Shown here: positions 1 to 8,576 of the stretch, one piece after another | How positions within the stretch are numbered: the stretch's first letter is position 1 | How the letters are laid out: every line of letters begins with the position of its first letter | Source of the DNA: Pareuzebyella sediminis | Lineage (GTDB): Bacteria; Bacteroidota; Bacteroidia; Flavobacteriales; Flavobacteriaceae | Reading direction: 5' to 3' | Assembly: GCF_008367235.1 (NCBI RefSeq) | Contig: NZ_VTZS01000003.1 | Location: 1 to 64,000 of the forward strand | Length of the DNA stretch: 64,000 bases | Notes under the pieces: model-generated | The model's input: only the letters and a program-made list of their open reading frames with translations | What the model was told of the DNA's origin: nothing | Database searches by the model: none | Program-made: the position numbers and the translations under genes

Positions 1-89
1 GACGGAATCGGAAGTTCCTACGGCTATAGTAACCTTACTCTGCTCTTTTGTTCTTTGGTTTTAACTAATATAAATTAATCAAAGACAAA

Positions 90-282
90 CTTAGGATGGC
101 TATAAATAATGCGGGCTTCAGTAGTAAAACAAAGCTTCTACCCTTCTCTTCCGCCAAAACAAGTTTTGACGAATTATTTTTAAGTAATTTAATCCGCTAA
201 ACTTGGTTTGGCTCACATCTTGCGCAGATTGAAACTATCGCTTTTCAATCCCCGCACTATCCATAGCCGGGCAGTTAGGCAC
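90..282. repeat. attC-like site 0 (left-most visible)
   Basis: An imperfect palindrome whose left arm (96-115, ggctataaataatgcggg-type) pairs with a right arm at about 250-268 (cccgcac...catagcc), followed by the box GTTAGGCAC at 274-282. The same arms recur in the site at 6581-6716. The left AAC box is not clear here, because the cassette to its left is mostly outside the window. Bases 1-90 seem to be the end of that cassette. Confidence 0.65.
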
Positions 283-296
283 AAGCAAGAAAAGCA

Positions 297-782
297 ATGC
301 TCATAAAAGAATTTCAATCAGAACTAGCCGCGGACTATTTTTAGTTTTACATTAAGGACGAATTTGTTTCCGGGGACCTTTCAAAAGCCTGGACAGAAGA
401 TACTCTTGAACGACTTTTAGCAATAAACCAAGGGACAATCGGAATCGGAACGGTTCGGAATACGGACGTTCAAACTTCCCTCAAAATATTTGACAGTGAA
501 CCTGAATTTATGGCCGTCTCGGACTCGATCCATCACGTAAATGAATGTGATTTGGAAATGAGCTCCGATAATTTGGTTATCGCGGGCTGTACGGACTACT
601 TACCTGAAGCCAAACGGATCAAAATAGGAAAAGGACTTTTCAGAGTACGCGTTTATTATCATGATTTGGACAAGTTGAGTGAAGACCGACTGGACGGAGA
701 AGATTTTTATGAAATACATTTGTGGCCGACCAACAAAAAATCAGGAGTGAAAATTTTAAAAAATAAAAATGCCAGTGCCTAA
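297..782 (+). pseudogene. hypothetical protein, interrupted by an in-frame TAG
   Basis: A reading frame opening with ATG at 297 runs in one frame to the TAA at 780-782, about 161 residues, except for a single TAG at 342-344 (codon 16). The sequence on both sides of the stop reads like one continuous globular protein. The part after the stop has an ATG at 510, so a 90-residue product is possible, but that would drop the region before it. I do not recognise the family with certainty; the C-terminal part has a hydrophilic mixed alpha/beta look and no signal peptide. It is the only gene of cassette 1. Its stop codon lies inside the closing box of the attC-like site. Either a recent nonsense mutation or a sequencing error would explain the picture. 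Confidence 0.6.
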
Positions 783-910
783 CAAAATGTAAAATCAATT
801 GCGGTCGGATTTCCCAAATGGAAACCCTTTGCAATCAATTATCTTTAGAGACAGGCGGACATTTTCCGTTGGAAAAGTCCGCAACTAATCATACACGAAC
901 CGTTATAAGC
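775..910. repeat. attC-like site 1
   Basis: The left box GTGCCTAAC (775-783) is the exact reverse complement of the box GTTAGGCAC that opens this cassette at 274. The right box GTTATAAGC (902-910) opens the next cassette. Between them are inner arms around 805-823 and 870-887 (ggatttcc against ggaaaagtcc, flanked by GCGG and CCGC) that can form a hairpin. The TAA of the upstream gene (780-782) is part of the left box. Confidence 0.8.
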
Positions 911-926
911 AACCTAAATAAACGAT

Positions 927-1421
927 ATGAAAAAACACAAATTAACTCTGATATACTTTCTTTTCTTGAATCTATTTTTTATTCAAGTCTTAACAGCTCA
1001 AACGAGCGAACTGAAATATGAATTTCTTTATGAATTGGAAGCGACATTGGATTCGACTATTGACCTTGGAAAAACACCTTTGGGCAACAGATTAATTCAT
1101 CCAGTAACTGGTGGTTCTTTCGAAGGACCAAAAATTAAAGGTGAGATTTTGCCAATTGGAGCTGATTGGGCGCTTCTTTTCGATTCTGGAGTAAAGAAAT
1201 TAGACGTTAATATTGTCCTTAAAACTGATGATGGCGCCATTATTTATGTGACCTATAACGGATTTATTTACCGTGAAGAAGATGGAAGTCTTTATTTTAG
1301 AATTACCCCAATTTTTGAGACTAGTTCAGAAAAATATGCTTGGCTAAATCACACGATTGCTGTAGGAATAGGAAGACGCATAGAAGGTGGAGTTGCCTAC
1401 ACGGTATATGCAATAAAATGA
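927..1421 (+). CDS. DUF3237 family secreted protein
   Basis: A 164-residue protein. An N-terminal hydrophobic stretch (residues 8-22) followed by Ala-Gln looks like a Sec signal peptide, so the mature protein probably sits in the periplasm. Residues from about 30 to the end match the DUF3237 pattern that I know from this family: an opening YEF-type strand, a TPLGNR...TGGSFEGP turn, an IKGEILPIGADW segment, and a YVTYNGFI strand. The biochemical role of the family is unknown; it forms a small beta barrel in solved members. It is the only gene of cassette 2, starting 25 bases after the opening box and ending 18 bases before the closing one, which is typical cassette packing. No dedicated promoter is evident. 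Confidence 0.75.
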   Translation: MKKHKLTLIYFLFLNLFFIQVLTAQTSELKYEFLYELEATLDSTIDLGKTPLGNRLIHPVTGGSFEGPKIKGEILPIGADWALLFDSGVKKLDVNIVLKTDDGAIIYVTYNGFIYREEDGSLYFRITPIFETSSEKYAWLNHTIAVGIGRRIEGGVAYTVYAIK

Positions 1422-1439
1422 TTGAATCAAAAAAAGGCA

Positions 1440-1575
1440 GCTTATAACACCGTGTATAATTAATTGCTTTGGTCGTTGCTATTTAGAAAATTCCTTCGGA
1501 ATTTTCTCTGGTCCGAGTTTGTTTACTCAATTAGGTGCTAGCCACGCACCTAATCATACACTAAACGTTACTGGT
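1440..1575. repeat. attC-like site 2
   Basis: The left box GCTTATAAC (1440-1448) is the exact reverse complement of GTTATAAGC at 902-910. The right box GTTACTGGT (1567-1575) opens the next cassette. The core after the left box (accgtgtataattaattgct) resembles the sites at 9615 and 10539. An internal stem gaaaattcc/ggaattttc lies at about 1488-1506. Confidence 0.82.
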
Positions 1576-1621
1576 AATTAATAAAACCAATCCAAAATTT
1601 AAAAGCCTAATACAACAAATC

Positions 1622-3160
1622 ATGATTATGAATCTTAAAACAATTATTGCTTTATTCCTTTTTATAGGACTTTCTCTCAACAGTTACTCCCAATTAACTA
1701 ATGATGAAAGCACATTGTCAGAAATTCGTAATGAAGGATTTAATAATTCTGAAGCCATGAATATGTTAAGTCAGTTAACCGATATTTACGGTCAGAGGCT
1801 TACAGGAACCAGGGAGTACTATAAGGCAGCTAGCTGGATTTCTGATGAGATGGAAAGAGTTGGACTTACTAACGTGCATTTTGAGAATTATTGTTCTGAT
1901 TGTAGAGGATGGAATATTAAAACCTTTAATGTAGAAATGGTCACTCCTAACTATATGAAAATTGCAGCCTATCCTTTGGCCATGTCTAAAAGCACCGATG
2001 GAATTGTTACTGGTGAAATAATTAGTATTGAGAATATTGGCGATATGACTAAGATTCGAAATGAGTTTTCTGGGAAACTGAAGGGGAAAATAGTTCTCTT
2101 AGGAAAAGAACCAAAGAATAAATCCTTGTTAGATGCCATAGAGTTTCGATATTCAGATAAACAATTAAAGCAAATGGAGCAGCAAGTAACTTCTAAAGTG
2201 AAAACAACGCCATTACCCGCACTATTTAAGAAATGGGAAATTGAAGATGAACAAGAAGTGCCTTTTCTTGAGTTTTTAGAAGCCGAAGGTGCGTTAGCTT
2301 TATTGAACACACGGCCTGGATATTTAGGCGTTTTACACCCAAAAGAAATTTATTACTATAAGGATAGTGACCTAAAACCATTGCCTTATTTTACAATTGT
2401 GCCTGAACATTTTGGTAGATTGTACCGAATGACAAAATTAAATGTAACCCCTACATTACGTCTTAATTTGGATACCGAATTTTATAGTGAACCCGAAAAT
2501 AATGTAAATATTATTGGGGAAATCTCAGGTAATGACGCTAAACTAAAATCAGAGAGTATTTTGTTAGGAGCGCATTTCGATTCTTGGCATTCTGGAACAG
2601 GTGCTACAGATAATGGCGCTAGTTGCATTGTTTTAGTAGAAGCGCTGCGCATTCTTAAACAGATTGACTATAAACCCAAAAGAACGATTAGAATTGGTCT
2701 TTGGGGAGGTGAAGAGCAAGCTTTTTTAGGGTCAGCTGCCTTTGCAAAAACACACTTTGGAGCTCTAAATGAAAAACCAAACACCGAATCAACAAAAGTA
2801 TCAGCCTATCTGAATTTAGACAATGGCGCTGGGCTAATTAGAGGCGTTTATTTACAGAATAATGAATTGGCAAGACCTATTTTTCAAGAAATATTTGAGC
2901 CAATTTCTGATTTGAGTTCCGGAACTATGACTATTGAAAATACACTTGGCACAGATCACCTAACATTTGATTATTATAATATTCCTTCATTTCAATTTAT
3001 TCAAGATGAACTAGCTTATAAAACTTCTACTCATCATACAAATCTTGACCTTCTGGAATATGTTCATGAAGATGACATTAGGAAAAATGCAGTGATTCTA
3101 GCCTGGATTATATATTCTTTGGATAATATGAAAGAAAAAATCCCCAGAAAACTTAATTAA
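1622..3160 (+). CDS. M28 family zinc metallopeptidase
   Basis: A 512-residue secreted aminopeptidase/carboxypeptidase-Q-like enzyme that would cleave terminal amino acids from peptides with two zinc ions. Residues 4-22 form a signal peptide. A protease-associated-type insert spans roughly 120-260. The M28 catalytic domain starts near 313. Visible ligands and catalytic residues are His318, Asp320, Asp330, the Glu-Glu pair 364-365, Asp400 and His446, all in the expected spacing (GAHFDSW, TDNGAS, WGGEEQ, LNLDNG, TDH). Length and layout fit the flavobacterial family. ATG at 1622 is used, but the ATG two codons on (1628) is equally possible. The gene fills cassette 3 and its stop is two bases before the closing box. 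A full-length enzyme is an unusually large cargo for such a cassette. Confidence 0.88.
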   Translation: MIMNLKTIIALFLFIGLSLNSYSQLTNDESTLSEIRNEGFNNSEAMNMLSQLTDIYGQRLTGTREYYKAASWISDEMERVGLTNVHFENYCSDCRGWNIKTFNVEMVTPNYMKIAAYPLAMSKSTDGIVTGEIISIENIGDMTKIRNEFSGKLKGKIVLLGKEPKNKSLLDAIEFRYSDKQLKQMEQQVTSKVKTTPLPALFKKWEIEDEQEVPFLEFLEAEGALALLNTRPGYLGVLHPKEIYYYKDSDLKPLPYFTIVPEHFGRLYRMTKLNVTPTLRLNLDTEFYSEPENNVNIIGEISGNDAKLKSESILLGAHFDSWHSGTGATDNGASCIVLVEALRILKQIDYKPKRTIRIGLWGGEEQAFLGSAAFAKTHFGALNEKPNTESTKVSAYLNLDNGAGLIRGVYLQNNELARPIFQEIFEPISDLSSGTMTIENTLGTDHLTFDYYNIPSFQFIQDELAYKTSTHHTNLDLLEYVHEDDIRKNAVILAWIIYSLDNMKEKIPRKLN

Positions 3161-3162
3161 CT

Positions 3163-3327
3163 ACCAGTAACAACACCTATGAATGAATGGGGTTTATCGG
3201 TCAGGATAGTTTCGTGGGGATTGGAAATTCCGCCACAAGTTTTAAATTTAAATCAAGGCGTGGCTGTGTCCAAGACGAGAGGTTAGTGCTTTCAAATCCC
3301 CACTCATCATAACCATCCGTTGCCCCT
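3163..3327. repeat. attC-like site 3
   Basis: The left box ACCAGTAAC (3163-3171) is the exact reverse complement of GTTACTGGT at 1567. The right box GTTGCCCCT (3319-3327) opens cassette 4. Between them, gaatggggttta-type and caaatccccactcat-type arms (about 3183-3195 and 3292-3308) can pair. Confidence 0.8.
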
Positions 3328-3349
3328 CATTATCAAAAACCGCTAACCA

Positions 3350-3388
3350 ATGATAAAATGCTTAAGAAAAATTAGGAAAAAATGCTGA
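3350..3388 (+). pseudogene. DUF6090 gene remnant (first 12 codons only)
   Basis: Just after the opening box of cassette 4 the DNA matches the start of the DUF6090 cassette at 9745-9812: the same leader (cattat...accaatgataaaat) and the same first codons (MIK-x-x-RKIR). Here the frame stops at TGA after 12 codons, and the remaining 240 or so codons are missing. The next gene at 3486 is unrelated. It looks as if a DUF6090 cassette was cut and the following gene replaced its body. Confidence 0.65.
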
Positions 3389-3485
3389 CAGCAAATACAT
3401 AATGTATTTTATACAACGATTAAAGCGTACTGTAACTGGTATGCAATTAATATCACCGAATATTTAACCAACCAATCATTCCTAT

Positions 3486-5582
3486 ATGCGCTCATTACTA
3501 AATCGCTTCAATGCAAGCACTGAAAACAGATTTCCATCAGCCTTATCAAAGACAATAGCAATTCTGGCTATTGTTGTTTCAGCATCCTGTGCCAATAATG
3601 AAACTGAAGCTATAAAGAAGAATTATTCGCTATTGGGAATAGGGAATGGCCTTCATGGGACAACGCTTATGGTTAACGATTTAAATCGCGCGCGAGATTT
3701 TTATGCTGATACCCTTGGGTTTAAAATGGGCGATGCCGATAAATTTAAAAAAGGTTTTTTTGATGGAACATTAGTTACCAGCATCAATTTTCCAGATGCC
3801 TCAAAACTAGATTTTCTTTCTGTTGAAGATTCCTTAATTACAAATGCCCCACCTACTTTTATCACGTCATTCTTGGCGAATCATGAAGGTATACAGCGCT
3901 ATTACTTATCCAGTTCTTCTATAGACACTACCGCTTTATGGTTGAATGAGAAAGGATTCAAAATGGATTCTATTCAAGCATACCGCACCTCGACCGATTC
4001 GGTTAAAGGATGGTCATGGGATGATGGCGGATTACAAGAACGCAGTTTAGATTTTAAAAATACAAATGCTACGTACCTACCTCAGTTTATAGAAGATGCC
4101 ACTAATGATTATGAAAGAATGCATAAGGACTGGAAGACCTATTATGCCTATTCCAGACGTTATTCGAACCACCCAAATGGTGTTGTAGGTATCAATGCCA
4201 TTAAAGTGGTCGTTAAAAATCTCGATACTGCCCGCAAGAATATTAAAAACATGGGGCTTATGGCATCAAACTCTAATACATCAGAAAAAATAGCCCGCTT
4301 CAAAATAAAAGGACATCAAGAATTAGTACTAAGCACCCCACAAACCAGTAATGATGATATGTCCAAGTTTACTGCGGAACGTGAATCTGGCGTATATGCC
4401 ATACGTTTTGATGTGAAAAATATTGATTCTACCTATCACTATCTAAATCAGCGTTTACCAGCAGAAGCACTTTTACGAGATACCATAGTACATACCATCA
4501 CCGTACCTCGTCAATTTGCCTATGGCGTTCAAATAGAGTTTGTAAATGAACCAAAAGAACAGGCGCTTCTGGCCGAACAGTATAAAATAGGGACTAAACT
4601 AGATAGTACAGCGAGCAGTAATGCTGCGGGCATGTATCAAAAATATTGCGCCTTATGTCATGGTAAAAATAGAGAAGGCTACGCGGCAGATAATGCCCCA
4701 TCGCTTCGCTCTCATTCATTAATGGCAACTTCAAATACTACTAATTTTCAAAGATATACGGTGCAATATGGTAGAGAGGGCACCGCCATGGGCGGTTATT
4801 TAAATACACAAGGTGGCCCTTTGGAATACATTGAAGTTGAACTATTGTTGCAATGGTTGTATGACCAAAGCGGTGTAGAAGAACCTATTGAACTCTCAAG
4901 AGAACCTGTAACCGGCGATATCGCTATAGGCGCCGAAATCTATGCAAACACCTGTTCTGTATGTCATGGTGCAGATGGCGAGGGTCTATCGGCACCAGCC
5001 CTAGGCAATTCTATGTTTTTAGCCACCGCAACAGATGAATTCTTAAAATATGCCATTAAAGAAGGGAGAGATGGCACGCCAATGATAGCTTACAAAGACT
5101 CCCTAATTGAGGATGAAATTAATGGGCTGACAGCCTTTTTAAGAACGCGTGCCTCAGGCTGGAATATTCCAAGTACGGACACCATTAGTGTTCCTACACC
5201 CGATAAATACATATTGAATCCTACAAAAAAAGCACCAAATTTTAATTTACGAAAAGGACTTTATGTTCCTGCAAAAGAAGTGTATCAGGCGATGCAAGAC
5301 AGTGGTCGAATGATTATTTTAGATGCACGATCAGAAGTGGCCTGGCGACAGACCCATATTCCAGGATCGGTACCAGTACCTTATTATGAAGAGCCAGAAG
5401 CATTTGTAGACAACCTGCCAAATGATGGCACTTGGATTGTTGCTTATTGCGCTTGTCCGCATGCAGCTTCGGGCCGAGTGGTTAGTACGTTAAGAAGATT
5501 AGGATATAAAAACACCGCCATAATAGATGAAGGTATTTTGGTTTGGGGTCAATTAGGTTATCCCATTAATTATGGGCAGTAA
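3486..5582 (+). CDS. VOC / cytochrome c / cytochrome c / rhodanese fusion lipoprotein
   Basis: A 698-residue protein. After an N-terminal hydrophobic segment comes a lipobox-like SASC at residues 32-35, suggesting a periplasmic lipoprotein. Residues about 50-360 hold two glyoxalase/VOC-type modules (an HGTTLMVNDL...ARDFYADTLGF pattern, then a second INAIKVVVKNLDTA pattern). Two mono-haem cytochrome c domains follow, with CxxCH motifs at Cys388 and Cys490. Residues about 600-698 are a rhodanese-like domain with the loop YCACPHAASGR (Cys655, Cys657), close to but not the same as the usual CxxGxR loop. The order suggests a redox enzyme taking electrons from a small substrate bound by the VOC part; the substrate cannot be read from sequence. 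It sits in cassette 4 behind a truncated DUF6090 start, so it may have entered by a different event. Confidence 0.82.
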   Translation: MRSLLNRFNASTENRFPSALSKTIAILAIVVSASCANNETEAIKKNYSLLGIGNGLHGTTLMVNDLNRARDFYADTLGFKMGDADKFKKGFFDGTLVTSINFPDASKLDFLSVEDSLITNAPPTFITSFLANHEGIQRYYLSSSSIDTTALWLNEKGFKMDSIQAYRTSTDSVKGWSWDDGGLQERSLDFKNTNATYLPQFIEDATNDYERMHKDWKTYYAYSRRYSNHPNGVVGINAIKVVVKNLDTARKNIKNMGLMASNSNTSEKIARFKIKGHQELVLSTPQTSNDDMSKFTAERESGVYAIRFDVKNIDSTYHYLNQRLPAEALLRDTIVHTITVPRQFAYGVQIEFVNEPKEQALLAEQYKIGTKLDSTASSNAAGMYQKYCALCHGKNREGYAADNAPSLRSHSLMATSNTTNFQRYTVQYGREGTAMGGYLNTQGGPLEYIEVELLLQWLYDQSGVEEPIELSREPVTGDIAIGAEIYANTCSVCHGADGEGLSAPALGNSMFLATATDEFLKYAIKEGRDGTPMIAYKDSLIEDEINGLTAFLRTRASGWNIPSTDTISVPTPDKYILNPTKKAPNFNLRKGLYVPAKEVYQAMQDSGRMIILDARSEVAWRQTHIPGSVPVPYYEEPEAFVDNLPNDGTWIVAYCACPHAASGRVVSTLRRLGYKNTAIIDEGILVWGQLGYPINYGQ

Positions 5583-5721
5583 GGTGTTGCAAGTAACAAC
5601 CAATAGCTAATTTTGCAGAAAACCTTACTATCTTTCTTGTAAGAATTTTTATATTGAACCTAAGAATTAAATAGTAATCCTACTTCTTTTTAATCTCTTC
5701 AATTTATTGGAAATAAACATT

Positions 5722-5861
5722 TTGGAACAACCCAAAGCGGTGTGTATAGTTTTACTTATAGAAAAATAACGAAAGTAAAACAAAAAGCTTTGGCTACGTC
5801 GGCAGACGGAAACGAAAAGTTTCCTTGCCACCTCACTACGCTTAGCCGCACCGTTACCTGC
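5722..5861. repeat. attC-like site 4
   Basis: The right half (5785-5852, ctttggctacg...cgaaaagtttccttgcc...cttagccgcacc) is nearly identical to the right half of the site at 7802-8004, and ends in the box GTTACCTGC (5853-5861). The left box is unclear: GGAAC at 5724-5728 precedes the conserved AAC-type core but does not match the opening box of cassette 4. This agrees with cassette 4 being rearranged. The stretch 5583-5720 carries no gene. Confidence 0.65.
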
Positions 5862-5881
5862 AAGCTAAAAAGACGACAACA

Positions 5882-6559
5882 TTGACAGACAGAATCGAAC
5901 AATTTTTCAAAGCATATTGGACAACAGGAATGAAGTCTGTATATACCGAAAAGGTACCGAAAGAAATTATGCTGTCAGAAGTTGACAAAGACGGTTGGTA
6001 TGAATGGAAACTTATTCCTGGGACTTTACCGACTGACGAGTATAAAAAAGTAGAAGCAAAATTTAAAGCGACATTTCCTGAAAACTTTATTGAATGGCAC
6101 AAACGATATTTTTTCGCAGATTGTGACTGTTCAATAATAAAACTTCCACATTCTTTGCCGAAAAAACCTTTGGAGAAATTAATAGACAATCTTGACTGGT
6201 ACATCCCAGAACAACTTATTCCGATCGGACTCATTCCATTTGCAGATGAAGGGACTGACGCAGGACCATTAGTATTTGACACGAGAAACACAACTGACAA
6301 GAAAGATTTTCCTATACGAGTTTATGACCACGAATACGGTGGAGATTTAGGCGGTTTAAGTGAAATTATTTTTTCTTCTTTCAATAAAATGTTAGAATGC
6401 TTGACACATTTCCTCATTGAAACAAAGTCAAAAAAGAGTTTTGAAGTAATCCCCGACTTTTATATAATTGACCCGAATGGTGCGGGTTCAACAGGAAAAT
6501 CATATTGGAATAGTTGGACAGAAATGGAAAAAGCAAACTTTGAAGAATTTGGATACTAA
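5882..6559 (+). CDS. SMI1/KNR4 (SUKH) family protein
   Basis: A 225-residue cytosolic protein without signal peptide or membrane segment. The central part (residues about 55-170) has the SMI1/KNR4 pattern: a YKKVEAKFKATFPENFIEWH-like helix, a strand with IPIGLIPFADEG, then a PLVFDTRN strand and a VYDHEYGG turn. SUKH proteins often act as immunity proteins against secreted nuclease toxins; no toxin lies next to it here, so it may protect against toxins from other cells. The first codon must be TTG (5882), since no ATG is in frame near the start; the next in-frame ATG would remove about 15 residues. It is the only gene of cassette 5 and begins 29 bases after the opening box. Confidence 0.8.
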   Translation: MTDRIEQFFKAYWTTGMKSVYTEKVPKEIMLSEVDKDGWYEWKLIPGTLPTDEYKKVEAKFKATFPENFIEWHKRYFFADCDCSIIKLPHSLPKKPLEKLIDNLDWYIPEQLIPIGLIPFADEGTDAGPLVFDTRNTTDKKDFPIRVYDHEYGGDLGGLSEIIFSSFNKMLECLTHFLIETKSKKSFEVIPDFYIIDPNGAGSTGKSYWNSWTEMEKANFEEFGY

Positions 6560-6580
6560 ACAAAATCCGAAAGAAAGCCA

Positions 6581-6716
6581 GCAGGTAACATCGGCTATAG
6601 CAAATGCGGGTTGACTGCTTAAAAAAGAAGATATTACAATTAAATAAACTTACGGTAGGGAGACAAGAAAGCGGCTTCAAAATCCCGCACTTGCCATAGC
6701 CAGGGCCGTTGCCACA
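6581..6716. repeat. attC-like site 5
   Basis: The left box GCAGGTAAC (6581-6589) is the exact reverse complement of GTTACCTGC at 5853. The right box GTTGCCACA (6708-6716) opens the next cassette. The inner arms ggctatagcaaatgcggg (about 6593-6610) and cccgcacttgccatagcc (about 6684-6701) are strongly complementary and recur in site 0. Confidence 0.83.
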
Positions 6717-6731
6717 CATTAAGAAAACTAC

Positions 6732-7793
6732 ATGAAAGCATTAAATACCTTTTTAATCATTATTCTATCCTTTATTTTTTCGAATTGCAAAAACAATGAA
6801 AATATTGGATTTTTAATCAATGGAGAAATTAAAGGAAACTTCAACGATTTCATCTATTTAAAATACAATGACAGAGTTGATAGCATACTAGTGAAAGATG
6901 GTATTTTTAATTTTAAAGGCAATATTCAAGAACCTTTAGAAGCGTTTTTATATCCAAGCTCTCCATCCTCAAAAGAACAAATGTCAATAGCACCGTTTAT
7001 GCTTGAAAACAGTCAAATTTTTATCTCATTAAATTATAAGAAAAGAGAGTTTAGAGGAAACAATATTAAGTTCTTGGAAATTGACAGTATTATCGGTTCA
7101 AAGAGTGAAGACTTAAAAAATAATTTTGATTCAAAGATGGCTAATACTTTTTATAAAGAAAAAAATGATAGCATTAAAACAATCATTCTTTATAACAATC
7201 TTCATGAATTTATAAGTGCTAACCCTAAATCTGTATTGAGTGGTGAATATCTGGCAGAAAAAAATAATAGATATGACTACCTACGTAGTAACCAAATAGA
7301 AAATCTTTATAAAATTCTGGATACTACTTATCAAAATAAAAAAGACCTAACAAATATCAAAAAAATCATTAGTCGAAGAAAGATATTAGATTATGGAAAT
7401 CGCCCACCAAAAATTGTCCTTCCCAATCAAAAAAATGAATTAATTGACAATGAATCTTTAAAAGGAAAATATGTTCTTTTAGAATTCTGGGCATCTTGGT
7501 GTGGTCCTTGCCGTAAAACAAATCCTGAACTCCTAAAAGTTTACAACTCATTTAAAAATAAGGATTTTGAGATTCTAGGAATTTCCCAAGATAAGGATTT
7601 AAAAAAATGGAAAAATGCTATTAAAGAAGATAAAATAGAATGGTTACAAGTAATTGATACATTAAACGGAACAAGCAGTAAATATAATATTACAACGATT
7701 CCTTATAACATATTGGTTGATAAAGAAGGAAGAATTATTATAAGAAATGTTAAACCAAAAAAATTAAATGAAATATTAGCTGAAAAATTATGA
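6732..7793 (+). CDS. TlpA-like thiol-disulfide oxidoreductase with DUF4369 domain, lipoprotein
   Basis: A 353-residue protein. Residues 5-18 are hydrophobic and end in FSNC (Cys19), a lipobox, so it is probably anchored in the periplasm. Residues about 27-110 match DUF4369, which precedes thioredoxin-like domains in many Bacteroidota proteins. The C-terminal 130 residues are an AhpC/TSA-thioredoxin fold with the WCGPC active site at Cys257 and Cys260 and a cis-Pro (TTIPYN) about 70 residues later. The family reduces or isomerises disulfides in secreted proteins. It fills cassette 6, starting 15 bases after the opening box. Base composition is very AT-rich, as in the other cassettes. Confidence 0.87.
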   Translation: MKALNTFLIIILSFIFSNCKNNENIGFLINGEIKGNFNDFIYLKYNDRVDSILVKDGIFNFKGNIQEPLEAFLYPSSPSSKEQMSIAPFMLENSQIFISLNYKKREFRGNNIKFLEIDSIIGSKSEDLKNNFDSKMANTFYKEKNDSIKTIILYNNLHEFISANPKSVLSGEYLAEKNNRYDYLRSNQIENLYKILDTTYQNKKDLTNIKKIISRRKILDYGNRPPKIVLPNQKNELIDNESLKGKYVLLEFWASWCGPCRKTNPELLKVYNSFKNKDFEILGISQDKDLKKWKNAIKEDKIEWLQVIDTLNGTSSKYNITTIPYNILVDKEGRIIIRNVKPKKLNEILAEKL

Positions 7794-7801
7794 AATAAAA
7801 C

Positions 7802-8004
7802 GTGTAGTAACAACGGCTAGATCAAATAGTACATAAAGTGCTATTTTCGTTGGCTTGGGCATGTTTTCTAGCACCACCAAATCTTTTCGGTTTAGCATTT
7901 TTGAAAATAAGATAAATACAAACGCAAAAGTTTTGGCTACGAGCGCAGACTGAAACGAAAAGTTTCCTTGCCTCCGCACAACGCTGAGCTAAACCGTTGT
8001 GCCT
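7802..8004. repeat. attC-like site 6
   Basis: The left box GTGTAGTAAC (7802-7811) partly complements the opening box GTTGCCACA at 6708; the mismatches are transitions. The right box GTTGTGCCT (7996-8004) opens cassette 7. The core (aacaacggctag...gagctaaaccgtt) and the right half match site 4. This is the longest site of the array. Confidence 0.72.
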
Positions 8005-8058
8005 CATTAAGAAAAAGCAGCGTTCTGACTAAACGAAAGAACTCTGCTTTATTAAAAA

Positions 8059-8472
8059 TTACTCTTTAGGAAGAAGTCTTCCACTAACAGGTTCAAGGTC
8101 ATACATTACAAATGTCTCGATAATGCTATTCATATCCTCTTTTTCACCGTGGTCGTCTTTCCCTTGTTCAGTTTCAAGAAAGTTGTAAAGTGTTTCCTTT
8201 TTGTCATAAGTTGCCCATACAACTACCGAGTTTCTTTCTCTATCTACACTTACTTGATAAGCAAGGAGACCGTCAGATTTTTTGTCCATTTTCATAGTTG
8301 GGGCTTTGGCGATTCGGATTAAGTCTTCAAGTTTCCCTGGTTTAGCAGTTGATACCGATACAAAAGTGTACGTTGGATTGTTCATCATTTTTTCCATTTT
8401 TTGATTTTCTTTTTGCTTACAAGAGAACGATAATAATAGTATTACTAATAATGCTACTTTATTCATATCCAT
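8059..8472 (-). CDS. antibiotic biosynthesis monooxygenase-domain lipoprotein
   Basis: A 137-residue protein on the minus strand. A signal peptide ends in a lipobox (FSC, about residue 18). Residues 33-125 form a dimeric alpha-beta barrel of the ABM/EthD-like superfamily: an opening strand TYTFVSVSTAKPGK, a Leu-Ala-Tyr-Gln-Val-Ser-Val strand, a VVVWATYDKKE strand and an ETFVMYDLEPV end strand. Members often act as haem- or quinol-oxidising small enzymes or stress proteins; this one cannot be assigned. It is transcribed divergently from the regulator at 8577, across a 104-base region with a palindrome on its promoter, so it is the likely target of that regulator. Both genes ride in cassette 7. 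Confidence 0.75.
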   Translation of the reverse strand: MDMNKVALLVILLLSFSCKQKENQKMEKMMNNPTYTFVSVSTAKPGKLEDLIRIAKAPTMKMDKKSDGLLAYQVSVDRERNSVVVWATYDKKETLYNFLETEQGKDDHGEKEDMNSIIETFVMYDLEPVSGRLLPKE

Positions 8473-8496
8473 TGTAACTTTAGTTTTTAACTATGT

Positions 8497-8528
8497 TTCT
8501 GATACAAATATACCTTTTTATATCAGAA
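8497..8528. promoter_or_regulatory. palindromic operator in divergent promoter region
   Basis: TTCTGATA (8497-8504) and TATCAGAA (8521-8528) are perfect 8-bp arms with a 16-base spacer. The complement of CAAATATA (8505-8512) reads TATATTTG, a good -7 element for the minus-strand gene, so the palindrome covers that promoter. A second -7 element, TAAATTTG (8544-8551), lies 26 bases before the ATG at 8577 of the regulator gene. A MarR-type dimer bound here could control both genes. Confidence 0.65.
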
Positions 8529-8576
8529 CCACAATTTATTTTATAAATTTGTTCAAAATAGATATAAAACACCAAG

